From: Gordionus sp. m RMFG-2023
Taxonomy: Eukaryota; Nematomorpha; Gordioida; Chordodea; Parachordodidae
DNA length: 64,000 nt
Assembly: GCF_954871325.1 (NCBI RefSeq)
Contig: NC_088776.1
Coordinates: 44,286,569 to 44,350,568 of the forward strand
Direction: 5' to 3'
Shown here: in pieces, positions 39,561 through 52,980 of the stretch
Layout of the letters: every line of letters begins with the position of its first letter
Numbering within the stretch: the stretch's first letter is position 1
Notes under the pieces: generated by a model
Databases searched by the model: none
Told to the model about the DNA's origin: nothing
Seen by the model: only the letters and a program-made list of their open reading frames with translations
Made by a program: the position numbers and the translations under genes

Positions 39561-42277
39561 CAGGGTTGGCATGTCGGTCAATTGACCGGTCAAATACTCT
39601 AAAATATTAATGGCGAATAAATATTTTGATATAATTAACTAGTATGCATTAAAAGCATGTTTATCAATCTTAGGTTACAATTATTTAAAAAATTATTTGT
39701 ATCATGAATTGTAAGAATTTTTTTATTGTTAAAATATAAATATGTAATTTTTCTAAATATAGTAATATTTTTAGTTATTTTTTTGCCTAATCATTGCCGT
39801 TTCTCGCCTTCTTTATTTTTTTCAATTCATTTTTCTTAAAAAAAATAAAAATACCCGATTTATTATAATCATAATATAATTTTTTCATTCTTATTTTTTA
39901 ATAAATTTAAATTTTATTTAATATTTAGCCGAGTATAAATTATATTAATTCTCATTTGTTTTACTTACACTTGCTATATTTGGTTTTTAAAATTAATTTT
40001 CATTTTAATTGTTCTGGTCAGATTTACGGAATATTATTCAATTCTGGTAAAAAGTTATATATATTATATTATATTTATAATATTAAGAAATTATTGGAAT
40101 AATTGGTCGATAATTATAAAATAGTTAAGATTGATTAACTTTACAATAATCAAAATCATTTTTTGTTAAATTTTAATATATTAGGGATTATGGTCAAACC
40201 AAAGCATCATGTTTGGAAACATTTTCAAGAAGTACGCGATGGTAAATAAGTTAAAGCGGTGTGCAAGTTTTGCAAGATGTCCTATATCACCCACGTTGAT
40301 AGAATGGTCAAACATTTATTAAGCAGCTGTACTATGTGCCCTGTTATAATTAAGGAAAAATTTTATTCAAATTGCAAAATATCAACCTCTACAAAAAATA
40401 TCACAAATGTAATTTGTAATACTTCTAAGTCTAACTCTAATGAAGAATTGGGTGAAATTAGTGAGAATGATTATCAAATGAACAATATTTTGTCTTGTGA
40501 CTCAGAAGAATTTGATTCCATTATTTCTAATCAATCTACAAGCAAGGCGATTAAATATAAATCTCAATCTTGTATAACCGGTTTCATAGATAGAATTAAT
40601 CCCAAAGAAAAAAATGAGCTGGATCAATTGTTTGCAAAGGCTGTATATGCGAGCAATTTACCTTTCCACATCACTGAAAATCCCTACATCCAAGAATTTT
40701 AAAAAAAATACGTCCTATCAAAACGTCAGGTGATATGGAGGTGAGAGTTGCAGATATAATAGATAAAGCTCCTTACTTATCAATTGTATCAGATGGCTGG
40801 AGCAACATTAGAAACGAGAGTATTATTAATTTTATGGTGATGACGCCTGTTCCAGTGTTCTACAAATTTCTAAATACTGAGAAAAATCGCCATACGGCAG
40901 ATTATATTGCCCAGGAATTTAAAAATGTAATTCATGAATTGAATCCGGTAAAAGTATATTCTTTAGTTACTGATAATGCCGCTAACATGAAAGCAGCCTG
41001 GAGAATTCTAAAATCTGAATCTATTTATAATCATATACAATGTTATGGTTGTGCAGCGCATACATTGCAGTTATTCTTTCACGATTTTGAACGATTGAAC
41101 GCCTTCAGTGACCATATTTCAATAATTAAAAAAATTGTTAAATTTTTCAAGAATAAACACATACCAGCTGCAGTATTTTCCCGTAATAAGAATCTTCATG
41201 CCATCTACATTAAGTACAATTAGCCAAACAAGATGGGCATCGTCAATAAAATGTATGGAGCAAATTCAAATATGCAAGAAAGCTCTAAAAGCATCAGTTG
41301 TTGAAGAAGCTGCTTGTGATATTTGCCCATAGAAATTACCAATAATATATTAAACGAAGAATTTTGGACGAAAAATTTAAAATTTTTAGCTATACTCCAA
41401 CCTTTAGCCACCTCATAGTTGAAAGTGCAAGGGGATAAATGTACTTTGGCCCAAGTAAAAAACGAGATGCTTAATTTGGAAAAACACATAATACAATCAT
41501 GCCATGATTCTATATTTTCTCCATCTCAAGAAAAAAAAATTAAGGTTATGTTTGAAAAGAGAAAAACTGATCTAAATACATGTGCTCACAATGCTGCTTA
41601 TTTATTGGACCCCCAATATCAAGGGGAGCATCTTACTAATACTGAATTTGATGAAGCATGTAATATAATACAAGAATTGGGTATTTTACAAGGTGGTGAT
41701 AATCAAAATATTTTAAGTAATATAGTAAATTTCAGAAGCAAAAGCGGTATATTTAATAGCCATAATATGTGGAAAGTTGTAACTTCCATAAGAAGCAATC
41801 AAATTTCGGCCTCAAGTTGGTGGAATGCATTTTGCCCACCTTGCCCATTAAGAGAAGTCGCTAATATTTTACTAACATTTCCTAGTTCGACTTCTTCTTC
41901 TGAAAGAAATTGGTCGGTTTGGGGCAATATTCACACGAAAAACAGAAATAGATTAAAGGCTTCTACAGCAGGAAAATTAGTAAGAGTGTATCATAATTTA
42001 AGATTGATTAAAAATATTAAAGAAAATAATGATATTGAATATGAATCGGAACAAGACTCTGCCACGGAGGGTGAAACATTGACTATAGAATGAATTAAAA
42101 AATATTATGATATTTATTATTATACATAGATTTATTATAATATTATATAAATGCAAAATAAAGTTAATATTGGTGTAAAAAACATTTATTTGAATTTGAC
42201 CATATTTGACATATTTGACCGGTCAAATATCGGTCAATTGACCGAATTGTATTTGACCGGTCAAATGTACAACCCTG
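39561..42277 (+). mobile_element. hAT transposon inside a gypsy LTR
   Basis: 2717 bases flanked by the perfect duplication GTTTTTAC (39553-39560, 42278-42285). Ends are CAGGGTTGGCATGTCGGTCA at the left and the inverse of CAAATGTACAACCCTG at the right, with TTGACCGGTCAAATA palindromic words near both ends (39585-39600; 42215-42265). The second LTR at 47501 preserves the uninterrupted site, so the hAT arrived after the gypsy. Transposase frames lie at about 40190-42093. Confidence 0.95.
40190..42093 (+). pseudogene. hAT transposase, nearly complete, broken
   Basis: Order of parts: a BED-type zinc finger (VWKHFQEV, VCKFCKMSYITH, MVKHLLSSC; about 40205-40330), a linker to 40702, the catalytic region with SDGWSNIRNESIINFMV and LVTDNAANMKAAW plus GCAAHTLQLF (40735-41223), then the insertion domain and C-terminal dimerisation segment (41419-42093; SSWWNAFCPPCPLREVA, FPSSTSSSERNWSVWG, NRLKASTAGKLV). 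It resembles the ZBED/DUF659-type hAT transposases. Stops near 40250 and 40702 and frame changes between 41220 and 41420 break it. The C-terminal WWNxxC and SSxSERxWS blocks are intact. Confidence 0.85.
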
Positions 42278-45200
42278 GTTTTTACCTTTGTTTCTTGGTT
42301 TATTCCTTTTTTTTCTTTATCTTATTTTTATTCCCTAAAATTGGAATAATTATCTATCAAAATAAATTTTGAATAAAATAATATACTAAAAAATATTGGA
42401 AGCAAAAATAAGATTTTTTTATTTCGCTTTTTCTTCTTTTTATATCTATTGTAAAATAAATATAAATTGATTAATAATATAATTAATTTTAAAACATATT
42501 ATATAAATAATTTTTATAACTATACTCTTTTTTATTTCTTTTACTACTAATAATAATAATAATATATTAAAATAATGATAATCAAAAAAAAAAATTTTAT
42601 CACCAAAAATGACAAAAAAAACGACCTACTTAACATGCCCCCAGTAATTAAAAACCAAATGTCGCACTTCAAAGTCGCATTCGGCCTCTTTCCATATGCC
42701 TTTCATTGTGTTTTCAAGGATTTGAACAGTAACATTCTTATCGTTGTTCTTTAGATCCTTGAGTCTTCCCTTTTTTTTCGACGGTATGATTGATTCGCTG
42801 TAGAAATTCCGTCTTGGTTTGACTTGTCACCATTAATCATTTGCACATCCTATTAACCTCGATATTATTGATTCCTATTTTCTTTGTTATTATCAATCGC
42901 CCAGGTTTAGCCTATCTTTGGCTTAGTTGTCCCCTTAGATTTTCCTCGGATATATTGAGCACTATATAAGATAAATATTTTTCCGCCACCACCCTGACAA
43001 AATTTTTCACAATGTACCATTATCATTATATATATTTTTTTTATGAATTTCCCATCAATTACCCTCTCATATTAGTCCCGGTCGTGATCTCCCAGGTTCT
43101 ACTCCTCTGCGTAGTTGGTCTCGGTGCCGAACACCTACTCCACCATCTGAAAACTCCACCCTGCTCAAAATTTCGTCTCATATTTTCTACAATCATTCCG
43201 GACTCCCATTTTTTGTTACCTCCAAACACTCTCGCCCAACTGTCTGTCCTTCTATAAATTCAGGTTCATCCTTTGTCTCGGTCAGCCCCTTTCTTTGCAC
43301 TTCTGGCCTATGCGAAGCCTACCAAATTCTAGTTCTCCTTCCTAAAAACTCCCCAAAGGCGATTGTTCCTTCCCTTTTTATTGTTATTTTAATATGCCAG
43401 CACCCAAATCCCCCCACCTCCATCTTTGGATTTTTTCAACCAGTTATTAATCACATCTACCATCCTCTCTGACTGACTATACGAACTCGAGAGAGTTAAT
43501 CCAGTTTTCGCACAAAAGACCTTGAACTATCTACTACTAATAAAAGCTGGACCTCCCATCCGATACTATTGTTGTAACGACTCCGAATCTAGCCCATAGA
43601 TTTTTCATTGTTTTTATTACCACTAGAGTTGTGAAACCTTTTACCTCCTCATATTCCACCAACTTTAATATGCATCCCACTAGTATAAATATCTTATTTT
43701 CAAAGTTGATGTGTATACGCTCCCAGGGCTAAGTTGCTTTCGGTCGCACACTTTCTTTTATTTTCGAGGCATCGACCAGGAATCACATCTCACACATACT
43801 CGGTTAATATTTTTAATATCTTTATTATTTTATGCCACCACACATATTTCCCTCCCCATTGTTTCATTCTTACCATTCCTTGATGTCCAGCATGAATCAA
43901 ATCTATCACGGCTTCCCTTAATTTGAACGGTATAACACTCCGACTTCCTCGCACTAGACATTCATCTATTATTGCCAACCATTTTCTATATATATAAACG
44001 TTTTATCTCCATCCTGCCACGCTTTTCATTCTTTTAGGCATGTTTCGATTCGCCTCAATTCGATTTCCTTTCATGTCAACGGCCCACCTCTCTCATTCCA
44101 TTCTTACTGTTCTTTTTCCCGAAATCCTCCCCAGCTCCACATAAAAAATTTTCTCTCCCTCGTCGATATAGCCATCTTTGTAGTGGGGGCAATAATATTA
44201 ATTCCTTGTTGTCCTTTTTGAATAGATGTATAAGTGGTTTATTGTCCGTATAAATAACAAACCGCGTCCAATCAGATATTCTCGGCATTTTTTTAATCCA
44301 AAAATGACTGCTATCGCTTCTTGCTCAATCACCGAATACTTTGCCTCTGCTGCTCTAAATATCCTTGAGAAAAAATAACACCGACATTTCTAATTCAAAA
44401 CAATGCAACAAAGCTCCTCCCACACCTTTATAAGACGCGTCCACAGCCCTCACCTCCAATTCATTATTAAAGCACACTAAAATAGGTTCTTTTCCAATTC
44501 TGCATTTCTTTAAAGGTCGCCTCTTGTTTATCTGCCCATTCAAATTTGTTTCCTTTTTACAGTAAATGGCGCTGCTATTTGAGCAAATCCCGGTAATAGT
44601 TGACTATTCCCAAAAAGGCTTACACTTCTGCTTTATTATTAGGTCTCAGTATATTGGTAATTCCTGTCATATTTTTGTCCAAGGGTCTCACCTCCTTTCC
44701 CGTAATTTTGTGCCCAAGATATGTTACCTTCATCACCTCTAACACACTTTTCTCTGCATTTGCTTACAATACTTTTTCTTTTATGAAATACCTCCTCCAA
44801 TCTCCATTCTTGTTGTTCAGGAGTCTTTTCAGTCACCAACATATCATCCATATGGTATAAGACCCCCTTCATTCCTTGAAAAACAGCCGCCATTGTTCGC
44901 AGAAAAGTAGGAGCTGATTCACTAGTCCAAATGGCAATCTACAAAATGCAAACAATCTCTTAGGCATAGTAATAATTAATAATTTCTTTACCTCCTGTTT
45001 TACACGCAGTTGCAGATGCATTCGTAAAACTTTTGAAAAAAAAAATATTTCCCTTTAAATGAACCAATTTGCTTCAATAGGTGGCAACGGGTATTTGAAC
45101 TCCATAACACATGGATTTAGAACGAACCGAACGCATAGACGGAACCGTCCATGGCATTTAGGCAGCAGTGGAGTAATATTCACTATATTCCATGGCACAT

Positions 45201-45689
45201 ACAATGCCCTTCTGTACCCATTGATCAAATTCCATTTCTACTTCTTTTCTCCATTCAAACGGTATTCCCCGCAACGCGCAAAATTTTGGTGCATAGCCAT
45301 CCTTTAATTTAATATACACTTCATAATCTCTGAGATACCACAAATCTTTGTTGAAAATTTCTTGATAATTTTGTACTAATCTCCAAACTCCTTATTGCAT
45401 TTTGGTCATCTCCAATTTGCCTCCATCTTCTTCATTTATTGGCAATTCTTCTTCATTGTTCAGCGTCTCAGCATTCATCACCTCTCGATTTTCTTGATAC
45501 TACCATATGTCTCTTTCCCCAGTTTTCCTTTCTCCTTTCTTCTTTTAATATCACGATATTTTTTAATAAGTCCAACGTTCCCCGGGTAATTTTTAACTAT
45601 TTTTCCCCTAGCATTATTTTTCTTTATAACATTCCCAAAATATTTACCCCTATAATTTTTTCCTACTAATTAGCTCTTAGAAACTTCCT

Positions 45690-46075
45690 TTTATTTCGCT
45701 CCTGGGATTATTCCCTCCTTATTTCACTCTTAAAATTATTTCTCCTTATTTCGCACTTATAATTCCCTCTTATTTCGCTCTTATAATTATTTCTCCTTAT
45801 TTCGCTTTTATAATTATTTCTCCTTATTTCGCTTTTATAATTATTCTTCCTTATTTCATTCTTAGAATTATTTTTCCTTATTTTGTCCTTAGAATTATTT
45901 TTCCTTACTTTGCTTGTAAAATTATTCTCCCTTATTTCGTTTTCAGAATTTTTTTTCACTATTTCGCTCTAGGAATAATTTTCCCCTATTTCACTCTTAG
46001 AATTATTTCTCCTTATCGCTCTTATAATTATTCACCCTTATATCACGTTTAGAATATTTCTTTCACTCTTATAAT
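45690..46075. repeat. 30-base tandem repeat in gypsy gag region
   Basis: About a dozen imperfect units of roughly 30 bases around TTATTTCGCTCTTATAATTATTTCTCC. On the minus strand they encode repeats of KSEIRRNNY, ten residues long, strongly basic. Such repeats are known in some retroelement Gag proteins, but expansion after death of the copy is equally possible. Confidence 0.85.
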
Positions 46076-47104
46076 TATTGCCCCTTAGTTAAAAATTCAA
46101 CATGGTCTCAACTCCCGGTAACACATTCTCGCTCTCAAACGTCCTAATTATGTATTCCTCGCTAGTTCATTGATACAAACACACCCCACCATGAAAATAC
46201 TCCCCAAAAAACTATACCATAAACCAATTCTAGTGAACAAGTCCCACTCCAACACAGCTTATATATTTCGATTGCTAACCATTACCTCAACCCTCTCACC
46301 GAATGTCCACGCTACCCATAGCAGCCAACAGGGTCGTCTTATTCTTATTCCCTCATTCTTTATCATACCCGCTGGCCAAATACTCTGATATCTATTATAC
46401 CCAATTACTTAAATAGCTGCTTCAGTATCAAACAACATGGGAACTATTCTCCTTATTTAAATTTATCATCATTCTAGGACAAGGATCATGTACTACTTCT
46501 TCTTGTAGCACATTTACACATCCATTCTTATTTATTTTCCCCTGAAACAGTTTTTTGTTACCCTTAATTGCCTTGTCTCGACCCGTATAACAGATTTTTT
46601 ATCATCATATAGTCACAAATTCTCACAGTCCCTCGCCACATGTCCTTCTTTTCGGAATCTAAAATCTAAAATATTCCATATTTTGCCCCCCCCCCCAAGT
46701 TTACTTTAAATTAGATACACTGACCCCTTCCATTTTCTCTCTTTCAATAGTCCTCACCTTTGGAATATTCTGACCCATTCCTCTCTGTGGAAAACAACTT
46801 TTGTTGTTGTAATTACTCATATTACATTCTTCATTATCATGACCAAAACGGCCACATCCTGCACATCTTAATCTCTCTTGTTTCATTGGACAAGAGGCTA
46901 TATATAAAATATTATATTGTATTTCTCATTATTTTACAAATTGTAATGTCTTCATTTTTGCTTATAAAAAATTTACCATCACTTTCAAAATGAAACTCTT
47001 AACTATCTATAGGGTTAAAAGATATACTATTATCAATATAGTTGGCAATCCTACATTGCACATGTTATTCACCGTATTTGTTAATTTACGGTACGCACAG
47101 TTTA

Positions 47105-47470
47105 TTACTTATTTTTAAATAATAACTCTTAATGAATTTTCTAATTGAAATGTCCTACACACGAATTAGCTAATTTTAATACAACTGTTATGAACTTCTT
47201 TGATTGAAATGTCCGATATACTGATTGTTCAATACAACGCTTAACTAATTCTTTAATTGAAACGTCCAACACACGGATTATCTAATACAATACTTAATTA
47301 ATTCTTTAATTGAAACTTCCTACACACGGATTATCAAATACAACACTTAATTAACTCTTAAACCGAAGTGTCCGTTACACAGATTATCTAACACAATGCT
47401 TAAATAAATCTTTACCCACAATATCTGACACACGGATTATCTAATACAACTCAACTAACTTTTATTGAAT
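47105..47470. repeat. 53-base tandem repeat in gypsy leader
   Basis: Six to seven imperfect units with the core ACACGGATTATCTAATACAA; cores start at 47271, 47324, 47377 and 47430, exactly 53 bases apart. It lies between the 5' LTR and gag of the minus-strand gypsy, i.e. in its untranslated leader. Confidence 0.88.
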
Positions 47471-47500
47471 TCGAAAAGTGTCTTGGTCATCACTTTTAAC

Positions 47501-47997
47501 GTTTACAATAATTTAATAGATTAACACTTATTAATGTAATCCTAGTTTTTACCTAGTTTTTTGTTTTCTTTTTCTTGTTACTTTTTATTTTCTTTGTTTT
47601 ACTATCTATTCCTTTTTATTTTCTTTGTTTTTTAGTTTATTCCCTTTTATTTTCCTTTATTTTCTTTTTTTTAAATTCCCTAAAATTTTTTGAACGGAAT
47701 AATTATATTTCGAAATAAATTTTGAATTAATATACTAAAAAATTTGGAAGTAGAAATAATAATTTTTTATTTCGTTTTTTCTTCTTTTTATATTTATTAC
47801 AAATACATATAGAATGATTAATAATAAAATTAATTTTAAAACATATGACAAACAATTTTTATAATTACTCTTTTTTAGTTCGTTTACAAATAATATTATA
47901 ATATATTAAAATAATGATTGCGCCATATAATCAAAAAAAAAAATAACCAAAAATGAATAATTTTGCAATTTAACAAAAAAAAACGACCCAAATAACA
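47501..47997 (-). repeat. 5' LTR of the minus-strand gypsy
   Basis: Aligns with 39510-39560 plus 42286-42635, e.g. ATTAACACTTATTAATGTAAT, GAAATAAATTTTGAAT and TTTTATTTCG segments. It is longer than the partner because of extra copies of a CTTTTTATTTTCTTTG-like unit at 47560-47660. Ends in AACA at 47997. Confidence 0.7.
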
Positions 47998-49822
47998 TAA
48001 ATAATTTTATTTCCCCATTTGTCATAAAACCATTGAGTTTTAATAACCTTACCTTCAATTTGACTGTCCAACGTTAATTACCTAATTTCCTGTCCTTTTG
48101 TAATTTAAAATAGTCGTTTATATAAATATTAGTCATTTTAAGCTCCTTTCCCTGGCAACATACGTATTGCCTGAATTTGGGACCAAGAAAAAGAGAGATA
48201 AAATGATAATTAATATCTCCCTTAAGAGTGTAATTTGAATAATAGTTTAATAAATATTTTCTAAGGATCGAAAAGGAAATGGGAAATATGATAAGTGAAT
48301 TAATTTGGTATATTGTTCTTTCTATGATATTGTTTAAATATATTTTATTTATCTTTAATTTTTATAGAAAATAATGGCTATTTAAAATATTTGGCTATGT
48401 CCAGGTATTTTTTTAAAAAATATTTAGGCGCTCGGTTATATTTGAAATAAAAAATATATGGGCCGGGTTTAGGGCCGTGTCTGCAGGTCTCTGTAAATTT
48501 ATTTTAACATTAAAATCTAATAATTCCAATATTATTACTTTAAAATATTCAAATATTGATACGAATAATACAATATCCATAAAACGAATCTAATATTTTT
48601 ATTATTTGATTTTACGAGGCCTACATACGAGGTAAAAAAAAATCATTACAATTTTCGATAAATTACCGAGAAGGGAGCTAGGCCCTGAAATTTTTTGGAC
48701 TCTTTATTCGATCTCGGCAAGGTTTTGATTCTCTATTTCAAATATTTTACCTTAGGTGGCTTTTGTATATGCAGCTCTGCTCTTGTTTAAATAGTTATTT
48801 TTATTGTTTATAAATGTACTATATCTGTTACAATTATTTTGATGAAATATTTTAAATTTAATAATATTTATATATTATTATATTTTATTTTATATATTAG
48901 ATAAAAGAAATATTATTTTATTTTTCTATTTTTTTAGCCATTGACACTCATATACCCACAAGAATAAAATTAGTTATTGGCATTTTTATAATTAAAATAA
49001 AAAGATTAAAAAACTGAATTGCGCTAAATAAACGGCATCATATTTTATTAAAAAACATTTTAGGGTGCCCCTACCATTTTTTCAGAGCAATAGCCTGCCA
49101 CCACTAACTCATTTAGTTTTAATAGATTAGACTTAGTTGTGGGGGGGGGGGTCAAGAATATTTTTATCAACACTAGATATGGGTAAAAATAAAAGCTAAT
49201 TAAAAAATATTTTGACTGAAATAGTATTCGCTCTTAGTCTTGGTAGGTTTGACTTTGTTGGGGGTTAAGGGGGGGGGGGGAGATTAAAATAAAAACTGAG
49301 GTAACAAATAAAAGGTAATTGTAATAATATTATATATATTCTACTTTATATTTTAATGGTCTTTTGTTTATAATATTATATATATTCTACTTCATATTTT
49401 AATGGTCTTTTGTTTATAATATTATATTATCTGTTGTATATTGTTTTGTGGCTATTAATCAAATATTTAAATTATCGTTAAATATAAAAGTTAATTAAAT
49501 ATAATGGGTAATTTATAGATTAACTTTTTTTGATCCTTGAGAAAAAAATCGGCATAATTATATTAAGGGTGGGCCTTTATATAATTCAGTTTCGCTCATT
49601 TTGGGCAGGTCTATGACAAACTTGCTAGATAAGATAAGATAAATATTCTAAATTGATTCAATATGTATATATAAATATCTATAGAGATCATCAGTTACCA
49701 GATTATTTGTTTTTATCTTCAAAATACTATACGGAAAATTAAATTATCACGTTTACTTAATATACATTTGATAATTTGTTTTATTAAATAAATCGCTGTT
49801 CACTTTTAACTCTTATATAAAA
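47998..49822. other. non-coding with G-tract repeat units
   Basis: 48380-48493 is a GC-rich MITE end (GGGCCGTGTCTGCAGG then TCTCTG, flank TAAATTTA) without a clear left partner. 49120-49310 holds two units of a G-tract repeat that continues beyond the MULE at 53040. 49325-49430 has a 55-base direct duplication (TATATATTCTACTT and TTTAATGGTCTTTTGTTTAT). No genes. Confidence 0.5.
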
Positions 49823-49830
49823 CATTATAG

Positions 49831-50045
49831 GATTTGGAGTCACTTTATCACGCGACACTTTATCATGCGACACTTTATCACGACGACACTTTATCACAAC
49901 GACACTTTATCACGACGACACTTTATCACGACGACATTTTATAACGACGACACTTTCTCATGACGACACTTTATCACGACGACACTTTATCACGACGACA
50001 CTTTATCACTCAGTCATTTGATAACGCGACACTTTATCACGCGAA
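49831..50045. repeat. 16-base tandem array, left end of MULE
   Basis: About twelve units of GACACTTTATCACGAC with variants (GCGACACTTTATCATG). The same array, inverted, is at 52765-52980 and both include an odd CTCAGTCATTTGATAACG unit, so the arrays are a true inverted pair and not independent expansions. Confidence 0.93.
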
Positions 50046-50691
50046 ATTTTATCATGATATACTTAAAACTTAATTTAATATAATTGAAAAGTTAAATTTT
50101 GATAATATCTCATTTTTTGACTTTCATCATGATATACTTAAAACTTAATTTTATATATTTGAAAAAATTAAATTTTGATAATATCTCATTTTTTGACTTT
50201 TCCGTCTAAATTCCAATATTTAAAAAATTTAAATTAATTTTTTATGTTAACGCGACACTTTATCATGATATACTTAAAACTTAATTTAATATATTTGAAA
50301 AAATAAAATTTTGATAATATCTCATTTTTAGACTTTTCCGTCTAAATTTCAATATTTAAAAAATTTAAATTAATTTTTTTTTGTTAACGCCACACTTTAT
50401 CATGATATACTTAAAACTTAATTTAATATATTTGAAAAAATTAAATTTTGATAATATCTCATTTTTTGACTTTTCCGTCTAAATTCCAATATTTAAAAAA
50501 TTTTAATTTAATTTTTTTTATTGAGAAAAACTCATATTTTAATTTACATAAATATAATTTTTTTTAACTTAATTATCATCTTATATAGGGAAACAGGAGA
50601 CAAGCAATAATTTTCTATTTATACTTTTTATTAATAAGTAACTATAAATCAATATATCACGAGTAAAAAATATAAATTATTTATAATATAT

Positions 50692-52147
50692 TTAATTGCA
50701 CGAAATATGGGCAATAGCTTTTAAAAATATTAAAGAATCCGACAATCCGTAATTTGAAACACAAATCTGAATTCGTCTTTTTATATCTTCATATTTCTTT
50801 GATAAGTACGGTGTTGTTCCTATCACGACTTGAAGATATAGAGCTTTATGTTTCTGCATATCTTTTTGTATCCCATCTAAAAATTTCCATAGTGTTGGAT
50901 GAGAACATTGGTATAGGGATTGAATTCCATAGTGCCACCCTTCAACACAATTTGTTCTTCGGGCGACACCTTCTAACGTGGAATTGTGTTTATTCCATAG
51001 TCTTACATTATATAAAGGCGCTGCAAAGTTATTTCGTTGCCCTATAAATATATAAATTTATAATAAAAAAAATATTTTTTTTACTGGGATTTCTACGTCC
51101 TCGGATATAGGTCTTCTCAAAGTAGGAAATTAGCTCAGATGAGCCATTCAATTCACCAAATATTTCTGCCAAAGTATCAAATGAGTTTCCAACATCATCC
51201 TCTGGGACATATGCAAGAGCCGATAAACACCTACTATACAATCGAAAGTCGTCATTCGACTCATACATCTCTTTTAATCCCAAATCGTTTATTTTTCTAT
51301 TAACGCTCTGTTTTAGATGAAAATAACATCCAAGGATATCTGCGAGTGGATACCCAGCTCTAAACGCATTTATCGGTGCCTGTTCGAAATCCACCAATAT
51401 TTTCCTCGGATGCGCCCCTGGTAGTAATTGTTTCAGCTTCTATAATAAAAATTAAATTACATCTCTTAAAATATATAATATGATTACTTTTATCATCCTT
51501 GCATATGTATGCGCCGTTTTATTTGGTAATAAGCAATATATACCAACAGGATTCGCGCCTGGTGCAATTTGAAAGTGGATGGTATAAAGTTGGAAGAATA
51601 TTTCAGGTACAATTTTAAAGGTACTATCACATATCCATATATCCGATCTTGATAATCCTTCGAGTAGTTCGTCCGTGCTCAACATTATAAATCTTAAATT
51701 ATCATCTGGCCCAGAATCGTGTTTGAGCATATCCCTGTAACATTCCGGATATAAGAAAGTGAGATCCTTAGGGATAGGAGGCAATATAATGGTAGATTTT
51801 TTATGCCTTTGTAAGGATCGATAAAGGGCAGACTTATTTGGCATAACCATCAAGGTATTATTATCATAATTTAACAATGTTGTTGCATGGACCAAAGAAG
51901 GACTAGAATATTCACTTAATTTGGATTTCATTTCTGATATTGCTTTTCGGGCATAAGATTTTGAAATGTTACCCTCATGAGTATGATCAAAGGGACCTTT
52001 TAAGATATCATTCAATTTTGTTGTAATAAAAGAATGGCATTTTAGAGATTTATATTTGGCGCATCTCCAGCATATTGATTCATTTTTATTTGTCCTAAAT
52101 TTAATATATTCGTAATTTTGGGGTAGGTTTATTTTTCGATGTAAATC
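50692..52147 (-). CDS. MULE transposase, FLYWCH finger, at least 3 coding exons
   Basis: Exons on the minus strand: 52147-51488, 51439-51085, 51041-50692; both introns (48 and 43 bases) are GT-AG and phases match, giving 454 residues to a TAA stop. The first exon opens with a FLYWCH zinc finger (YEYIKFRTNKNESICWRC, KCHSF, HTH), then the catalytic domain: WICDSTFKIVP with the first Asp, LVDFEQAPINAF with the second, and TNCVEGWHYG with the likely third acidic residue, the hallmark order of MULE transposases. It catalyses excision and integration of the element. The true start must be in another upstream exon, since a stop directly precedes the acceptor (GAATTAG) at 52148; I could not place it in 52150-52340. 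Confidence 0.88.
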
Positions 52148-52764
52148 CTAATTCAAACATTATAATTAATAAAAAAATATTCTTTAATATATAATAATAT
52201 AGAAAATTGAGGTATATATAGAAGAAAAAAAAATTATTATATTTATGGGTAAATACAAAACCTTAATTTGTAAAAATTATAAATCTTTGTGAAAAAACGA
52301 TTAGCTTAAAAAATATCAATAGATAAACACATTAATTTAAGTGTGGTGTTTTATTGATTTATAGTTACTTATTAATAAAAAGTATAAATAGAAAATTATT
52401 GCTTATGTCTCCTGTTTCCCTATATAAGATGATAAATAAGTTTAAAAAAATTATATTTATGTAAATTAAAATATGAGTTTTTCTCAATAAAAAAAATACA
52501 AAAAAAATTAATTTAAATTTTTTAAATATTGGAATTTAGACGGAAAAGTCAAAAAATAAGATATTATCAAAATTTAACTTTTCAAATATATAAAATTAAG
52601 TTTTAAGTATATCATGATGAAAGTCAAAAAATGAGATATTATCAAAATTTAACTTTTCAAATATATAAAATTAAGTTTTAAATATATCATGATGAAAGTC
52701 AAAAAATGAGATATTATCAAAATTTAACTTTTCAATTATATTAAATTAAGTTTTAAGTATATCA

Positions 52765-52980
52765 TGATAAAATGTCGCGTGATAAAGTGTCGCGTTATCA
52801 AATGACTGAGTGATAAAGTGTCGTCGTGATAAAGTGTCGTCATGATAAAGTGTCGTCATGATAAAGTGTCGTCGTGATAAAGTGTCGTCGTGATAAAGTG
52901 TCGTCGTGATTAAGTGTCGCATGATAAAGTGTCGCATGATAAAGTGTCGCATGATAAAGTGTCGTGTGATAAAATGTCGC
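52765..52980. repeat. 16-base tandem array, right end of MULE
   Basis: About thirteen units of GTCGTCGTGATAAAGT, the inverse of the left array. An open minus-strand frame of Arg/His-rich repeats here is a by-product of the array. Confidence 0.93.

Larger units (their letters stand above)
39510..47997 (-). mobile_element. old minus-strand gypsy element with hAT insert
   Basis: Two diverged direct repeats act as LTRs: about 39510-42635 (split by a hAT transposon at 39561-42277) and 47501-47997. On the minus strand, the interior gives a zinc-knuckle Gag part (CAGCGRFGHDNEEC, about 46865-46824), a lysine-rich tandem-repeat part (about 45960-45710), reverse transcriptase (45343-44640), RNase H (about 44543-44080) and integrase (about 43978-42700). 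A G-rich tract (ACTGGGGGCA) next to the 3' LTR looks like the polypurine tract. The copy is broken, with many breaks, and LTR divergence suggests considerable age. Confidence 0.8.

Noticed and set aside
43012-45669. Several plus-strand open frames (43012-43257, 43711-43926, 44600-44860, 45059-45307, 45395-45669)
   Set aside because: All lie opposite the minus-strand gypsy polyprotein remains, whose reverse transcriptase, RNase H and integrase signatures are clear.
48380-48493. A complete GC-rich MITE
   Set aside because: The right end (CTGCAGGTCTCTG) is clear but no inverted left end or matching octamer was found, so only a partial copy is supported.
49831-50045. Regularly spaced repeats that superficially resemble a CRISPR array
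   Set aside because: The 16-base units are contiguous without unique spacers, are mirrored at 52765-52980, and form the ends of a MULE in eukaryotic DNA.
52746-52952. Repetitive minus-strand frame rich in Arg, His and Phe
   Set aside because: It is a translation of the 16-base array at the MULE end.
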